Shown here one piece after another: positions 1-13,800 of a stretch of DNA of 64,000 bases. Below the pieces are notes generated by a model, which was given only the letters and a program-made list of their open reading frames with translations, searched no databases and had not been told where the DNA came from. The DNA lies in assembly GCA_023238725.1 (NCBI GenBank), contig CM041551.1:4363259-4427258 (forward strand), read 5' to 3'. The first letter of the stretch is position 1; each line of letters begins with the position of its first letter. The DNA is from Scortum barcoo. Taxonomy: Eukaryota > Chordata > Actinopteri > Centrarchiformes > Terapontidae. A program made the translations under genes and the position numbers.

Positions 1-597
1 GTCATTTGTGGAAGTGAAGCTACTCTAATTTGACATCAAATTTTGAGGTCCCTCGTCTACCTCCGGCCTGTTGACAATTGCCATCCTGTACATCTTAAAA
101 GGGAAACTGACCCTAATGAACAGTTAGATCGTACATTAAGGAAACGGCTGGCGGGTCAGATGCTCACAGTGAAGTCACAGCCATTCCACTAACCAATAAA
201 GAACCCTCTAATTGTGCAGTCTCCTCATTCAGTGCCGCACCAAATTGATTTGGATGTGCTCTTTAACTCGCAATTTCATATAATCAGCCTGAAATTCTCA
301 AACTTGACATCATAACAACGCGGCTGTACAATATCTAATTTCCTTTCTGTCTCTCCTTACTTTGCCCTTTTATTTTTTTCACTCACTTTCTCTCTGTCTC
401 ATTCTATGGTTCTGGATGCTGTGGGGACTGTGCTGTGGTTAGCACGCAGACCTCTTTCCTTTTGACTCATCCATTAAGTTAATGGTGATTAGTTGAGTGG
501 ATTGTATTCAGTAGCTCTGATTAATTGCTGTCGTTTGTCAGAGCGTGACGTCATTTCACATTTCAGTGAAACTTTAAAAACTGTCTTCCAGAACAAC

Positions 598-1013
598 CTT
601 CTTCAACCTTCTTTCTTTCTTCTTCTTCTTCTTCTTTCTTCTTCTTCTTCTTCTTCTTCTTCTTCTTCTTCTTCTTCTTCTTCTTCTTCTTCTTCTTCTT
701 CTTCTTCTTCTTCTTCCACCCTTCTTCTTCTTTTTCTTCTTCCACCCTTTTCCTTTTCTTCTTCTTCTTCTTCTTCTTCCACCCTTTTCTTCTTCTTCTT
801 CTTCTTCCACCTTCTTTTCTTCTTCTTCTTCTTCTTCCACCTTTTTCTTCTTCTTCTTCTTCTTCTTCCACCTTCTTCTTCTTCTTCTTCTTCTTCTTCT
901 TCTTCTTCCACCTCTTCTTCTTCTTCTTCTTCTTCTTCTTCTTCCACCCTTTTCTTCTTCTTCTTCTTCCACCCTTTTCTTCTTCCACCCTTTTCTTCTT
1001 CTTCCACCCTTTT
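598..1013. repeat. Long (TTC)n/(CTT)n polypyrimidine tract with CCACC interruptions
   Basis: About 415 bp of nearly pure pyrimidine on the plus strand, mainly TTC/CTT triplets. CCACC-type breaks near 716, 742, 779 and at later positions recur, giving blocks of unequal length that suggest a higher-order minisatellite on top of the trinucleotide repeat. The long open frames across it (poly-Ser/Leu/Phe on plus, poly-Lys/Glu/Arg on minus) are artefacts of the repeat. Confidence 0.97.
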
Positions 1014-1340
1014 CTGTTGTGCTACCTGCCCACTGCACTCCCAATCTGGCTGATTGATTTACTCATCATGATTGTCTTGGTACAAGTGCAGTAACACACC
1101 ATATTTTGACTATTGGCGAACCTCATTGTATAATTTACTGGCTAAAGAAGTGTGTTTTTGACACTGAGGAGGCACACCATCATCTCAAAGCATTCTGGAA
1201 AATCCAAATCCTGACACACAGAGAATGCGTTTAGTAGCAAAATACAACTTGAAACGCCCACAGAAGGGTACACCACAGCTGCTCAGGGTGACCATCGCTA
1301 TGATGTGAGAACATTAGAGGCTGTCAAGCCTGCTGTGGCC

Positions 1341-1370
1341 GGCTCTGTTCGGCTCTGTTCGGCTCTGTTC
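1341..1370. repeat. Three perfect copies of a 10-bp unit
   Basis: GGCTCTGTTC occurs three times head to tail without mismatch, in otherwise non-repetitive DNA. It looks like a short minisatellite and no function is apparent. Confidence 0.9.
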
Positions 1371-3988
1371 CTCTCATTTGGTTGTTCTCGAAGCCCGGTG
1401 ATGCAGATGTAAATAGCAGACTTTGAATGCTCACCGCGTATGCCCCGCTGTTTTCGTGTTCATTTTATTCATAACTTGTCTGCTCGCTCAGTGCCACTCG
1501 GTCGGTGCTGGCTCTCATCGTTGTCGGAGTGCTGCTCATTCACTTCTCCCACTTAGTTAATCTTTACTTGTCCTCCTACCATCACACCATCTTTCTCTTT
1601 CTGTGAATCTCTCTGGCGTCCATTCTCAAATTCATTTCTTTCATCTGGTTTTGCCATCAGATCTGCTTTCTCTGGTCATTCTTGTGTATTTGAATTTTTG
1701 TGATGTAAAAGCATTAGCACTTTAAGAGGTTCCAACTTGATTACAATGCATTTAACTCTCTTTCAAGTAAAGAGTTACCCCTTCTCCCGCCTCTGTCTCG
1801 AGTATATGGACACCTGTTGTTCAGCAGTTTAAATCTGCACCTTTCCACATTCCTGTGGTGTATTTGTGCAAATTTGTCATCGCCGGTACAAAATTGACAC
1901 TCTGTTCATCCCTTTCTCCCCCAGTTCTTCCATCCCAGCTTGTTAGGCATCATTAGCAGCCATAAAATCTCTACTGCCAAGGAATGTGACAGGATCAGTG
2001 TCAGGCTGTATCACTCGCTTTCCTCCCCTCTTCCCTTTCTGCTCTGTGTTGTTGCACATTTAGGATTGGTTTTCCCATTATGACTGGGTGTCACTGGGTG
2101 CAGCTAGATGGAAACTGTAAGCAAGGTCCGTGCCATCCAGTTGGCAGTGCCCGCCTACGTACCGTCCTGCCTGGCACCAGTTAGCACCAATCAATACAGC
2201 TATACCACTACAGGGCCCAGCCACCCAGCCGCCCCAGCCACTGGATACCAGCAAATCAGATGGACTTCTCATTATAGAGCCACAATTTCAGAGCTATAGT
2301 AGTTGCTGCAAATACAAATGTAGATGACATGTCCAACGTTATTGTTGTAAAAGTTCCAAATGCGTGATTGATGTCAGTGGATTTTACTTATTTAACTTAA
2401 TAAGGGAGTTGATAATTGCAACGAGGCAGGAAAGTCTTGTGATCGATTTGGTTTGTGACGAAGTCCGTTTTCCATAAATTGCAGATGCTGGAATGAGCTA
2501 TTGGCAATTTGACATGCCATGCTTTTCTCATCTGTGGTGGGCGGGCGGGCCTCCTCTCCTCTCTGACACAAGTAGGACAGTCGGATCATGGCTGCTCTGA
2601 TTCCATTTGTCTGGAAGCCTTCACAAACACATTCATTCAAATAGGTTCAGTCAGTGTTCTCTTCGACGCAGTCTAAATACTGTCCCCATTATTACTTAAA
2701 TGTGCTCGTGTGAATGTATACAAGCGCAGGTTTACACGCACACTGAAGTTTACTGAAAACCTTGGAGTGAAGTTCCTGATTGAGACATTTATCAAAAGGA
2801 CTACATAGAGATTAGATAGTTGTATGTGTTTTTAAAAATTAGACTTTTCTATTCTCTGTTTACATCAGAATGTGGAAAGCAAGGGGAAAGTAATGACACT
2901 GGCTGGAAATTAATGGAACAGCTAATGAGATTAGAGCAGACAGCACACATGTTAGTGTTTTACAGATAGACCCATGTGCTTTAAAAGCAATACATCTTTC
3001 ACTTGATGGATTAGGCTGCAGTGTCTGGGGAGTGCTGCAGAGGAAGATGGAGCACCATGCTGTAAAACATGAGAACAAGTGGAGAGCACTGCTTGTGTTG
3101 ACTGTCTCAGTGTGTTGTGTTGTATATGTACACAGCACCCACTTCAACTACCCACAGATTTTTCCTGCTGTAGTATTTGTATTAAGATGGTCTTGTGTGT
3201 TTATGTGAAGGTTTTTTGTCTGTGTGCACAATGCATCTGTGCTTGATTTCGCTTTATGCGGAGAGTGTGTGAATCCACGTATTGATTGTGTGTGCATGGG
3301 CAATTATTTTTGCTTTTTTTCTTTTACACAGTCTGTGTTATATGTATACGTTTCAGGACGCATGCACTATGTGTGTTTTTGTGTGTGTGCAAATATGTGA
3401 CTAATACAGGTCATGTTATTATACTGCATTGTCATGTGATAAAATGCAGACTGATTAAAGGGTCCCAGCTCCCTAAATTAATTTTATGTAATATACTTAT
3501 GTAATATACTACTTTAATTTGTATATCCCATATTAGATGAAGAAATCATTTCTTAAAGAACAAATTTGATAGACAGATAAAGAGACACAAAGATACATAT
3601 ATAAAAGATACATATAGCCAGAAACAAAGTTCTCTCTAAACCTCAGGCAGGGAGTAGAAACCATTTGGATCACATGTCTGACAGCCAAGAGATGCTTGTT
3701 GAAAGGATGATGTCATTTATAAGTCTTTCAGTGGGTTGTCAGGGTTGTCAGAGTCGCTGGACGCCAATAAAATGCCTATTGAGATAAAAAGTAACAGGGT
3801 ACTGGACAGACAAACACCATATACCCGCAAATAACTGCTTCCATTCCAAGACATATGCACAAAAAATTTTTTTTTAATGTAACAGGGAGCAAATTTTACT
3901 ATTTAGACACACTGCCATTATCAAGACCATCACAGATTATCATGGGGCAGCTTTGAGTGGCCATGCTGTGTATGTGTCTGTGTGCAAG

Positions 3989-3990
<2 letters not shown>

Positions 3991-4046
<56 letters not shown>
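3991..4046. repeat. (TG)28 microsatellite
   Basis: Twenty-eight uninterrupted TG dinucleotides, a typical teleost intronic microsatellite and likely polymorphic in length. Confidence 0.98.
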
Positions 4047-4047
<1 letters not shown>

Positions 4048-7000
4048 CCTGAGAGATGTATCTGTAAACATGATATTAGATGAATAGAAAAAAAAATGGT
4101 TCATTCCACGGTACTTTCATCACATCAATGAAAAAAAAAAAACAGAAAAATTACAATATTGCATATGGTAGACATGGAAAAACCCCTGTGTTTGTTCGTA
4201 TGTGTGTGCCTGTACTACACTCTGTCCAGTGGCTGTTAGACCACTCTTGCAGCCTGTTGAGTTGTGAATGTGAAAACACGCACCACTTCCAAAGCCACAT
4301 CTGAGGCATTCCCAGATCTTAATCTCACGGCCCTCTTAAATAAAACGTCTTCCTCCCATCATGTGTAATCATAAACGTGGACACCAATCCCAGCGCTCCT
4401 GCTCGTTTCTGCTCGGCGCTCCAAGAGCCAGGCCGTGCAGTGTCTGAATGCGGGCTTTGTTGCCCGTTGGGCCGGGTGCTCCTCGGCAGCCCTGCTTCCC
4501 AGCCCACGTTGGGAATGAGAAGTGACATGTGAAAGTGCTGTTTTCTTTACTCAGCATAACGACAGGGACAACACTAAACAATCCCAGAGCAGTGATAGGC
4601 CTCTCTCTGTGACACAAATGTCTCTTTGTGTGCGCTCATACAGGGCTCTCAGACAAGACACACACACATACAGTACATAATGACTAAATATCTGGCACTG
4701 TCCAGCTTATAGCAGAGAGACGGTGATTCCACTCAGTCTACATGATGATTCATGCAGACAGTATGAAAACAAATACACACATTCGGTGAGATAGCCACAC
4801 ATTTGCGCAGAGATTCACACACCCAAATTCACAAGCACCTGTCTGAAGTACTGAGGTGGGCTTTTAAGTGTGTTTTCATAGCAACTGGGTAATGACTTGC
4901 ACTAACATTAAGGTTTAAAGAGGCAGAGGAGGAAAAGGAAAGAGTGGGTGGAGGAAGACAAATGAAGGTAAGCCGTTCCATCACAGGGCCCTCTGCATTA
5001 CATTACCTGGCAGCTTCTCCTGGAATCTCTCTTGCCCTGCCATAATTATCATAATAATGACCTGCAATTTTCCTTTTTCTCAGTATACTTGTTAATTACA
5101 ACTGGAAGGTCAAGACCGGGGTTAAGGAAATAAAAAGGGAAACCAGAGCCTGGTTTAGTGCGAGAGGGAGACGAGGAATGAGGGAGAAAGGGCAAGGCGG
5201 GGAGGGGAGTTGCTTTTATTAGTTGCAATCACAAGTGATTTAATAAAACAGGTGGAAAGGCATGCAACGGGTCACCCAGAGGGGACTGGCCTGCAGCGGC
5301 GGCTCTGTTGCATCAGCTCGAAAAATCATTTGACATAAAAACTTGGGTACCTTTCACTGCTCTCTGGCTTCTTTCCTTTTTCTCCCTCTTTGCAACAGCG
5401 ACTTAGATTTTCATCTGTGCTCCTGCTAATTCTTTACAGCGCTGTATTAATCTTTATAGGTGACCATAACACTAAATGGATTTTCTGATCGCGACTGAAT
5501 ACACTAATATTAAATGATTTTACTCTTTCTGAGCGGCACTGCAGTCTATGGCATTTGAGGAAGTATGTAAGAACTCATAAATATGCTGGACTCAGTGTGC
5601 AGCGCAGTCATGTGTGTTACGTGTGGGGGGGGGCTCTATGCCATCTCAGTGAGGTAAGATGAAATGACACACTCCAACACCAGATATGATTGGAGGTAAT
5701 TGTATTTTAATGTCCAGGAGGCCCATTCCCACTTTGCATTTGGTTTTTCCATGGTCGACATCTGGTGTGAAGAACTCCAGCATGTGTTTCTACTACTCTT
5801 GTATTTATACCTCTAAACATAGCAGTCAACACAGCAGTCAGCAGGAGTTTATTGTCGTTGTTACACTTTTGCTGTTAAGTGACATCATGTCAAAACATAT
5901 CGGCCTCTCTGCCCGGTCCACTCCAGTTTGTTTTCCCTTGTCGCTCTCAATTTGGAGGGAGAAATAATGTTTGTCAAATGCCACGGCGTTCGGTTCGGTT
6001 CATGGGGCGATGTTTTGAGTGGTTGTTACGGGCCGAGGGCTGTGCGTTTGAAATGGAGCACCGTGCTTGTTTTCCCTGGCGGGTTAGGAGTTGTGGAGTG
6101 GCTTTAGTTGTGGCCGATCTTAGGATCCTTCTTTTCCACCGTGGCACTTACCAGACGGGCCACACATAGCCTGCCCTAGACCCCGAGACGTGTGATGAGC
6201 CAGGCCAAGACGACCAGCCAGCCTTCTCGTCATCCATACTACCGGAGTACAAGCCAGCCAGCTTCAATCATGTCATCCAGCCAGCCATCCACTCCATCAG
6301 CCAGAGGGCACTATAATTACCCTGTAAAGACTCTTGCTTGCCAGAAACTCATTGTGGCCGATCCCAGCCAAGCTAACGTGTCGAGACATCCATCCAACAT
6401 TCAGTTTGTCTTACTCCTCTTATCTGCTGAAGGTTTCATGGCACTACTGTGCGCTGACAGTTCCCTGGACAATCTCGCCTCCATTCCACTCCCTCTAATA
6501 AACACACGCTCACACACAGGGGGATCCAAATTTCAGTCCCTATTTTCTCCTTTTTTCTCGGCCATATGAGGTGTGAGCCATTTGTTATCACATACTTAAT
6601 GTGGCTAATGTCGGCGTGTGCGCTCCAGTGCGTACGCTGGGAGGGGGGCCGATGGCTTGATACGGACAAGCGTCGCTCCAGCTCTCCTCATCACACAGCA
6701 GAGACTAAGCCGTTGCGTTTTGGCTGGCCCATCAATAACAATCAGAGGCATTTATGTGTTAGAAATGGAGAAATAGAGCTGCAAGCAGCGGCTGCATATG
6801 GAGCTGATCACGTTAGGACTGGAGGCTTCGGATCGCCTTACTGATGACTAATTGACCACAGCTAGAACGCCCTCCACAGTCCAAGATGACCCCCCTCTCG
6901 CCTCTATTTTTGTCTGTGTATTTCTGTGCCCTCTGCCATTCAACGTTTGATTTGTGGAGAGACTTGCTCTTTCGAGTCTATTTTTTCGCTCATCTAAAGG

Positions 7001-10000
7001 GCAAACTGCAGCAATGCTTGACAACAGGAAGAGAGAATCAGTCCCTCGCAGCACAAAAACATTTTTTTTTCACCATCTCGTAGGCACACCATGCTATCTT
7101 TTTCCGTGCAAATAGCGCAGTTGAGCCACTTGATGGTTAAGTGGCGCCTTGTCTCTAATTGCTAACATAGTGTAACCCATTCATCAGGCTTAGCGACTGT
7201 CCAACATCAATCATCCAGTCTTTTGAGATTTCTCTCGAGCCTGTTTGGCTTGACTTCAGGTACAAGTCCACGGCTATGCTCTCGTAGAAACGCACACGCA
7301 GACACGCTCGCATGCACACAAAAACACACCTACACATGCTGTCACTCATGCGTGTATGTGCTTTGACAGACGTAGACGTTCCCCGTCTGACTTCCTGCAC
7401 TGTTTCCAAGCACAAGGAAAAGTCTGAAATGGCTTCCATGTGCCAGTAGGCGTTGAATGCTCAGTGTAAACCAAGCCATCAGTTCGTGCTAATGTTTAGC
7501 TGCTCCACCAGGAAGCCCATCTTGGTGCTTGAGGGTCTTTACCTACCGTGTTTCTTCCTTATGTATGCCACCCCACACACATCATGCAGCTTATTGAGGC
7601 TCTAGCCTGAATGTTTATGTATTTGTTTAACAGAGCAGGGACTCCTCATTAGTGGCCATGCATGGCTGGATGCTGATGATAGCACCCATAGGGTATCAAG
7701 GCTCAGGGGGAGGTGATGCCGAGTTCAGGAGGTTGGATTTGCCCCTCTTGTTCCAGCTGCCTCACAGTGCTTCCAAGGCATTCGTCAGGCCTCCAGGAGA
7801 GCCTGATATACCCCTGGAGGACTGAGGGAATGAAGGCTGACTTTGAGATTGTAATGAGGTGGAGGGGGAAGCGTGGTGCACTTGAAATAATCAAGGATCA
7901 GGGAAAAAAATGGGGTCTCACAGAACTTGGGAAAGCAAGAGGAAAAACGTGAATATGTGAGGTGTTGTTGACTATTTCCAACAGCTTGTGGTTGTTATAG
8001 TATAGAAATAGTCCTCTCCCTAACACGAGGGCCAGGGTGCCATCACTGAGGTGACCTGTTTGCTTTTATACTGAACAAGGGCTTTTCTTGCGTCTTCAAC
8101 AATGTTTTAAGATGAAAAAAGCATAAACATACAAGTACGTATACGTATTAAAGAAAGAGCCATGCAAAAGTCTCTGAATGACCCCTGTGCAAGTGCTGCT
8201 GTTGGTGTAAAGTTGAAGTACTGCACTGCTAAGAAGCACCCCCAAAGTCGATTTGTCAGTCCTGACTCTCCTCTGGTCTTCCACTTACCCTCCATTCTGG
8301 CTCACTCGTCTTGCCACTGGAGCGTTTGGCCTCTCCCAGCTTTTCTTATCAGACAGAGCTCATTTGGCTACCGTACCAGGGCTGAGTTCAGACTGGGGCT
8401 GGCCAAAGGTTCCCCCTCCCTTCATAAATCCCCAACTCTCTTGCTGCTTACTTGGCTGGCCTATGTAGACCCATCACGTTTAAGGGCAGTGGGTCAGATG
8501 AGAATCGCGAAGAATAAGGGCTTTAAAATGACTGCTAACAGAGAGTCAGTGAGATGTAGAAGGAAAATGAGCATGGGTAAATTTGTCTACTGATACCCAA
8601 GTTTGTTTCCCTACTGGCGTAAAAACACATAAAGCATAGTGGTTTGAATGGGGATAAAATGGTCTCTTGCTTCCCAGAGATTTGGGTTCATGACCCCTTC
8701 CTTTCGTGTTTGCATGCTAAATGTGCTGCTCTATAATCACCATTGCCACTTGCAATAAAAGTCGTAAAAGTGGTGTTTTTAAATGGCATCAGCGTTTCAA
8801 CATGTGATTTAAGCCATATGTGTCGAAACACAATTTATATCTACACACCATATGTGAGCAGATTCCATAGATAGCCATAGACATGCGGTGTAGAATATGT
8901 ATGTGGAGTGTGTGCAGACAGCCTATTGTTGTTACGGACTCTGAGTCCAAGGCTGCCTCTCTGCAGTTTAGTTAGCCTTTAGACTGCCACCAGCCACCAG
9001 GGACCCCAGGGGACACAATAAACATCCATCACATCACTGGCCATCAGCCAGCTCAAAAAAAGAAGAGTCCGAACAAAAAAAGTGTAGAGAGAAAGTTAAC
9101 AACCACATGTCTGACTGCTCTTGTGAGATTTCCTGCAGACTCCCCATCTAACCCAGTTGTCTGTCACAGTCCGTGTCTCTCCCTGCAGCTCTCGATTCTT
9201 TCAGACACACACATTGCATCACAGACAGCTGCTTTAAGTCACACTAAGGGGATATATGTGACCGTGACACCAGGGTCTGACAGTGCCTTCCCCTCTCAAT
9301 GACCTGCTCCGCTGATTTCTCTCCTACTGCAACTTCTCAGGTTTCTTTAATTAGCCCAATTATTCTGTTAGGTCTGCATCTCTGCACATTCTAGAACTGT
9401 CTCATCCTGATGTCCTCTGATGCAGCTCTAATCTCCACAACTCAAGGGCCTTGAGGAAACCATTTTGCAGGAGGAAAACTATCATGTGTGAATAGGTCGA
9501 GAAAACAACCAAGATGACACGCTAATGGGAAAGGCGAAGTGGTACAGACCAAAGGCTTGTTTAGTCTTTGAGAAGCTGGGTTTTCTGATATCGCCTCCCG
9601 TGCTTCCCATCGATGGTAATGGCCAGAAATACTTTGGGCAGGTCGGAGGAAGCCAAACAGTAAAGTTACACAAACCGGTGCAGCGTGAGACACGGCAAGC
9701 TGTTGCTGCTCTCCAGCCCTCGACCCTGGCGGCAATGTGCTAGGACAGCTGAAATAAAGCACGGCTGGTGAGCGGGGTGAGCAAGGTTCTGAGCCTGTTC
9801 CTATTTTTTACAACAGAAATAAAAACAATCTTCAGGGATGATGGGAATAGCAGCTAAGGAGAGGGTGGAAGGATGAGTCTCAGCCCCGACAAACTATGTG
9901 TCGACTAGACGACGCATCTGTCTGGTTCGGGTCGTCAGGCCGAGGATGACGCCACACTTTGGGTCGCAGTTTGCGATCCTATTCCATCCTAAACCCCAGC

Positions 10001-10786
10001 CAGGCTGGTGCCTAAACGGTGTTTGTGGGAGGGCTGTGACAGGTTGGCACCCATTAAGCCCATTGTTTTATTGTAAAGGGAAAAATCTATTTGGGTTTAC
10101 TGGTAAATGCATCACCACTGAACAGTGTCATTTCAAATAAGGAAGCTGAAACACTATCCTCTTCTCTGTGTGTCTTTGTGGCCGCGCACCAAGCTCATAA
10201 AGGAGAACAGAAAGGCCTTGAGCAGCTGTGTGTGTGTTTGTGCGTGTGTTTTGAGCCTTTTACTTCGTACCTGCTTGACCTTCATTCCTCTTCTCTAGGC
10301 CAGCTCTTTTTGTAAATACACAGACGCCTTCTTCCACTACTACTGCACCGACAGAGTGATTCATACCAACAGTAGCAACAGTCTGCTCATCCTGTTAAAT
10401 TATTCAGTGTTCAGTTGTTGGATAATTTTACATGGCATGCTCATTCTCTGTCACTGATTTGATCTGCCATTGTTTCTTGAAATGTATGTATGTAGACTTT
10501 AGTTGTAAAGATGCAGTTAAGTTGACACTTGATTTAAACTTGTCTTTCTGCTCTTCTCATTGGTTTAAACATTAATATTTCCAAAGGTTTCAAAAGCATT
10601 AATGTCATACGAAGGTAGTGTCAGTACCAACTCATTGTGAAGTTTAGTGTCATGGGTGGTCTGTTAAATACTGGCCCACCATACTTTTTCCTATTAAGTG
10701 AGCACAGACATATGTGAAATGGAATATAAATATAAATACAGTGCACTTCATCCTGTTTTTGATGACTACTTTTTATTGCCTCGTAG

Positions 10787-10868
10787 GGAGCAACGATAAG
10801 GCGGGACGAACACACAGGAGCCATTCTCGTAGCGCGGATCATGAGAGGAGGTGCAGCCGACAGAAGTG
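10787..10868 (+). CDS. mpp7: mpp7 exon: PDZ domain, central part
   Basis: 82 nt starting in phase 0 after the acceptor TTGCCTCGTAG and ending with one base of a Gly codon before donor GTCAGT. It encodes GATIRRDEHTGAILVARI followed by MRGGAADRSG. The MRGGAADRSG stretch is characteristic of the MPP3/MPP7 PDZ domain and forms part of its core strands. This is the most upstream exon I can recognise. The remaining N-terminal half of the gene is missing from view. Confidence 0.93.
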
Positions 10869-13800
10869 GTCAGTTCCTCCTCTCTCTCTCTTACGTGGGT
10901 TCGACCATGCATGTATGCATTTTTGTCCACCAAAACATTTGCATTAGAGTTTGCAGTATAGAGTGATTTATATTAAAACAGAATTATGTTCAGTTCGCAG
11001 TTAAGGAATGTATTCAGAAATTGTCTTTGCACTTTAATCTAGCGGTTCTGTGCCATAAATTGTCCTTTTGAAGGACAAATATACTGAGAAACTCTGCTCT
11101 TTGCCCACATGTATTTCTGTTTTCTATTCATTGTGTCCAGTCTTTTTTGGCTTTGCCACAGTGAAGCCAAAGGCAAATTTCCACATGTGTCGACAATAAT
11201 GTTTTGACTCTTTTCCCATCTTAAATGCCACCACGACGATAAACATTAATCTGGTGTACCATACACATCCCCAGGCTGTGAGCACTGGACTTGCACACAC
11301 AGTAGCTCACCTATATCAGAGCATTGGAATAATAGAATATCGGAGCGATGATAGATATGCAGACTTTGTGTTTGTGTGTGGTAGGACTGATTCATGTGGG
11401 CGATGAACTGAAGGAAGTCAATGGAATCCCTGTGGATGACAAGAAACCAGAGGAAATTATTCGTATTCTGGTAAGCCTCATCGTTTGTGTGTATGACTGC
11501 ATTCTGCCGTGTGTCTGTGTGTGCGTGTGTGTGCAGTGTCCAAGGGTTTCTCCCTTGTTTCAACTCCACCCCCTTGGCCAAAATAACATTCCTTGTTTGT
11601 GATGGCAAAAACCTCCCCTAACTCATCCAGGCCCCGTGCCGCCCATTGCTGTGCTGAAAACCGAACACTGGCCTTTTACTACAAGTCTTTCCCGGCCTCT
11701 CAGAACACATGCATTGAGCCACATAGTCCCCCAGGATGAGACTGGTTCTTAGTAGCTCCTCCAAACCGGCTCTGCCGCAGGCCTCAAAAAAAGCGCTGTT
11801 ATGGGCCTGAAATCTGCCAAGGGGACAACTGGAAAGGAAAGAGAGAGTCTCTTAAACTCTGGAGGCCTTCTCAGACACAAAGGCCGCTGGAGGAGATGAT
11901 AGCTCTCAACACTCCTCCTTTTACCCCCACACACACGCTCTGTCTCTGCCAAGCAGTGTCATCCAATCCTAATAACCCTTCCATTGTTGAAAAATCAAAC
12001 AGTGCTTTGCATTATGTGACTTTCATTGGATTAGGTGCCTTGTGAAATATTAGGAGGACAGATGACCGGTGCTTCCACCTCCTTCATTTGTACTTAAACT
12101 ACTGTATCTACTACTGTCTTTCCTGATGTTCAGGCCCAGTCGCAAGGAGCCATTACCTTTAAAGTTGTCCCCGGTGTCAAGGAGGAGGCGCTGAACAAGG
12201 AGCCAAAGGTAGGTGTTGTCATGATAAAGAGAGGAGGGTATACAGTAACAAGGCCTTTTGTAAGACAAAGGCAGGTTATTGAAATGTTTCCATACTAATG
12301 CAGATACTAGAAGAGTTTTCTTACCAATAACACATTTGCAATACTTTAAGAAATATAAACATGTCTTTTCTACAGTACCCTTTCTTTTTCCAAATGTTAA
12401 AGAGAAGCCCTGTTTTAGCTTGATTGGCCAATTAAAGTCATCAATCATTTTAAAAGAAGACATGGAAAGTGTTATGTTTTCAATATTGTATGAGAAGACG
12501 TAACTGTACAAGAATTTTAAGACTTTATCAAACAATATCTAAAGAAGACTGTGAATGCTTTCAGACAGGTTTCAGTACTCAGTGCTGAAGGCACATTTCT
12601 GCCGGTGCCAAAAAAGGTTTCGTACACATTCAGAAATAGGACAAGAGTATCTCCATTCATGTGGACTGCACCAGTAGACAGTAGCTTGCAGCCATCCATT
12701 TTGACGGTGGTTTAGCTGTCACTTCAACCAGCATACCATCATTATCACGCACATGGTTGTTGATGCATCATCTCTCATTTCTCTCTCATCCATCAGTCGC
12801 AGACAGTGGCTGGATCATCTCACTGTTTTTTACGCTCCAGGGTCGAAAGTAGTTTATCATTGTTCACAGCGCAGCCCACCCTTCATGTGAAACAGAGATG
12901 TACAGGACAGGGTGGGCCACTTACACCCTTTGTCATCTTGTAATGGTTGAAACTGTCTGGCTGCTTAAGGAATCCATCTGAAAAATGGTCCGCCAGTGCC
13001 AAACACTCAGCCTCTCCTTCATGAAAATAGCCTGCGCGCTTACATCAGGTAGTGAAGCTGCATCAAAGGGCAGCTAAGTGGCTGAGAATGTACAGGCCAA
13101 CAAAACTGAGCCAAGAGAAGAAAAGCAAGAGATCTTAATGTAGAGATGTACAAATGTACTCAGCTGAAAGGTTTCGCAGCCAAAGAGCCTGTTCTGACCC
13201 AAACAAAACATCTTTGTCTGAAACATAATTTTACTACAGGGCACAAAGCACTCTTTTAATCAATAGTATGTCAGAAAATATAATCTCTCCCTCCCTCTCA
13301 GTTATTCTCTCTCTCACACACACATACACTCTTTCCCTCCCTTTTTTTCCTCTTTCCACATGCACTGAGGTATCTCAGGAGTGATAAGTCATCGCAACAG
13401 AGCTCAATTTTCGACATAAGACGCAGCGAGGTGCTTTATGTTGCAGCTTGCCTCCCCCAACAGGGAAAAGGTGTCAGAGGTTTTTCCACTAAAAGTTCCA
13501 GCCTCCTTTGGGTTGATGAGGTGTGTCCCACCCCCACTGCAAAGCAAATTACAGACAAACAACTCCTGAATCAGTTTGCTCCATAACATGGAAAGATCCC
13601 TGATATTAGTTTGTGTTTAGAATTCCTCATCCGAAGGAACACAGCACTTCCAACTGGAGTTTTACACGTGCGATACTAAGTCTCGCCACACCTGGACAAT
13701 GGTGTCAGGGCTTAGTCCATCCTAATTGCCCTTTTCCACTAGTACCTGCTACTCACCGGCTCGGCTCAGCTCGACTAGGCGACTCAGTTTCGGTCGTTTT

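Larger units (their letters stand above)
1..10786 (+). other. Probable upstream intron of mpp7, no exon recognised
   Basis: The first recognisable exon starts at 10787 in the middle of the PDZ domain at a clear 3' splice site, so at least the end of this stretch must be intron. I looked for the preceding exon (a peptide like KIIRLVKNREPL followed by a donor) and for L27-domain exons and found neither. The stretch holds the TTC/CTT tract at 598-1013, a three-copy 10-mer at 1341-1370, a (TG)28 microsatellite at 3991-4046 and a CCAG-rich low-complexity patch near 6200-6310. The rest is unremarkable unique-looking sequence. Confidence 0.6.

Noticed and set aside
493..1053. Long open frames on both strands across the TTC tract (poly-Ser/Phe/Leu; poly-Lys/Glu/Arg)
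   Set aside because: They exist in every frame only because a trinucleotide repeat without stops is read. No protein-like sequence lies outside the repeat.
6192..6569. 125-codon open frame rich in SQPS-type repeats
   Set aside because: It follows from a CCAG/CAGC low-complexity patch. No splice borders or recognisable domain, and the tail composition is random.
8136..8147. 12-bp palindrome TACGTATACGTA
   Set aside because: Short enough to occur by chance in a 64-kb window, and no context supports a function.
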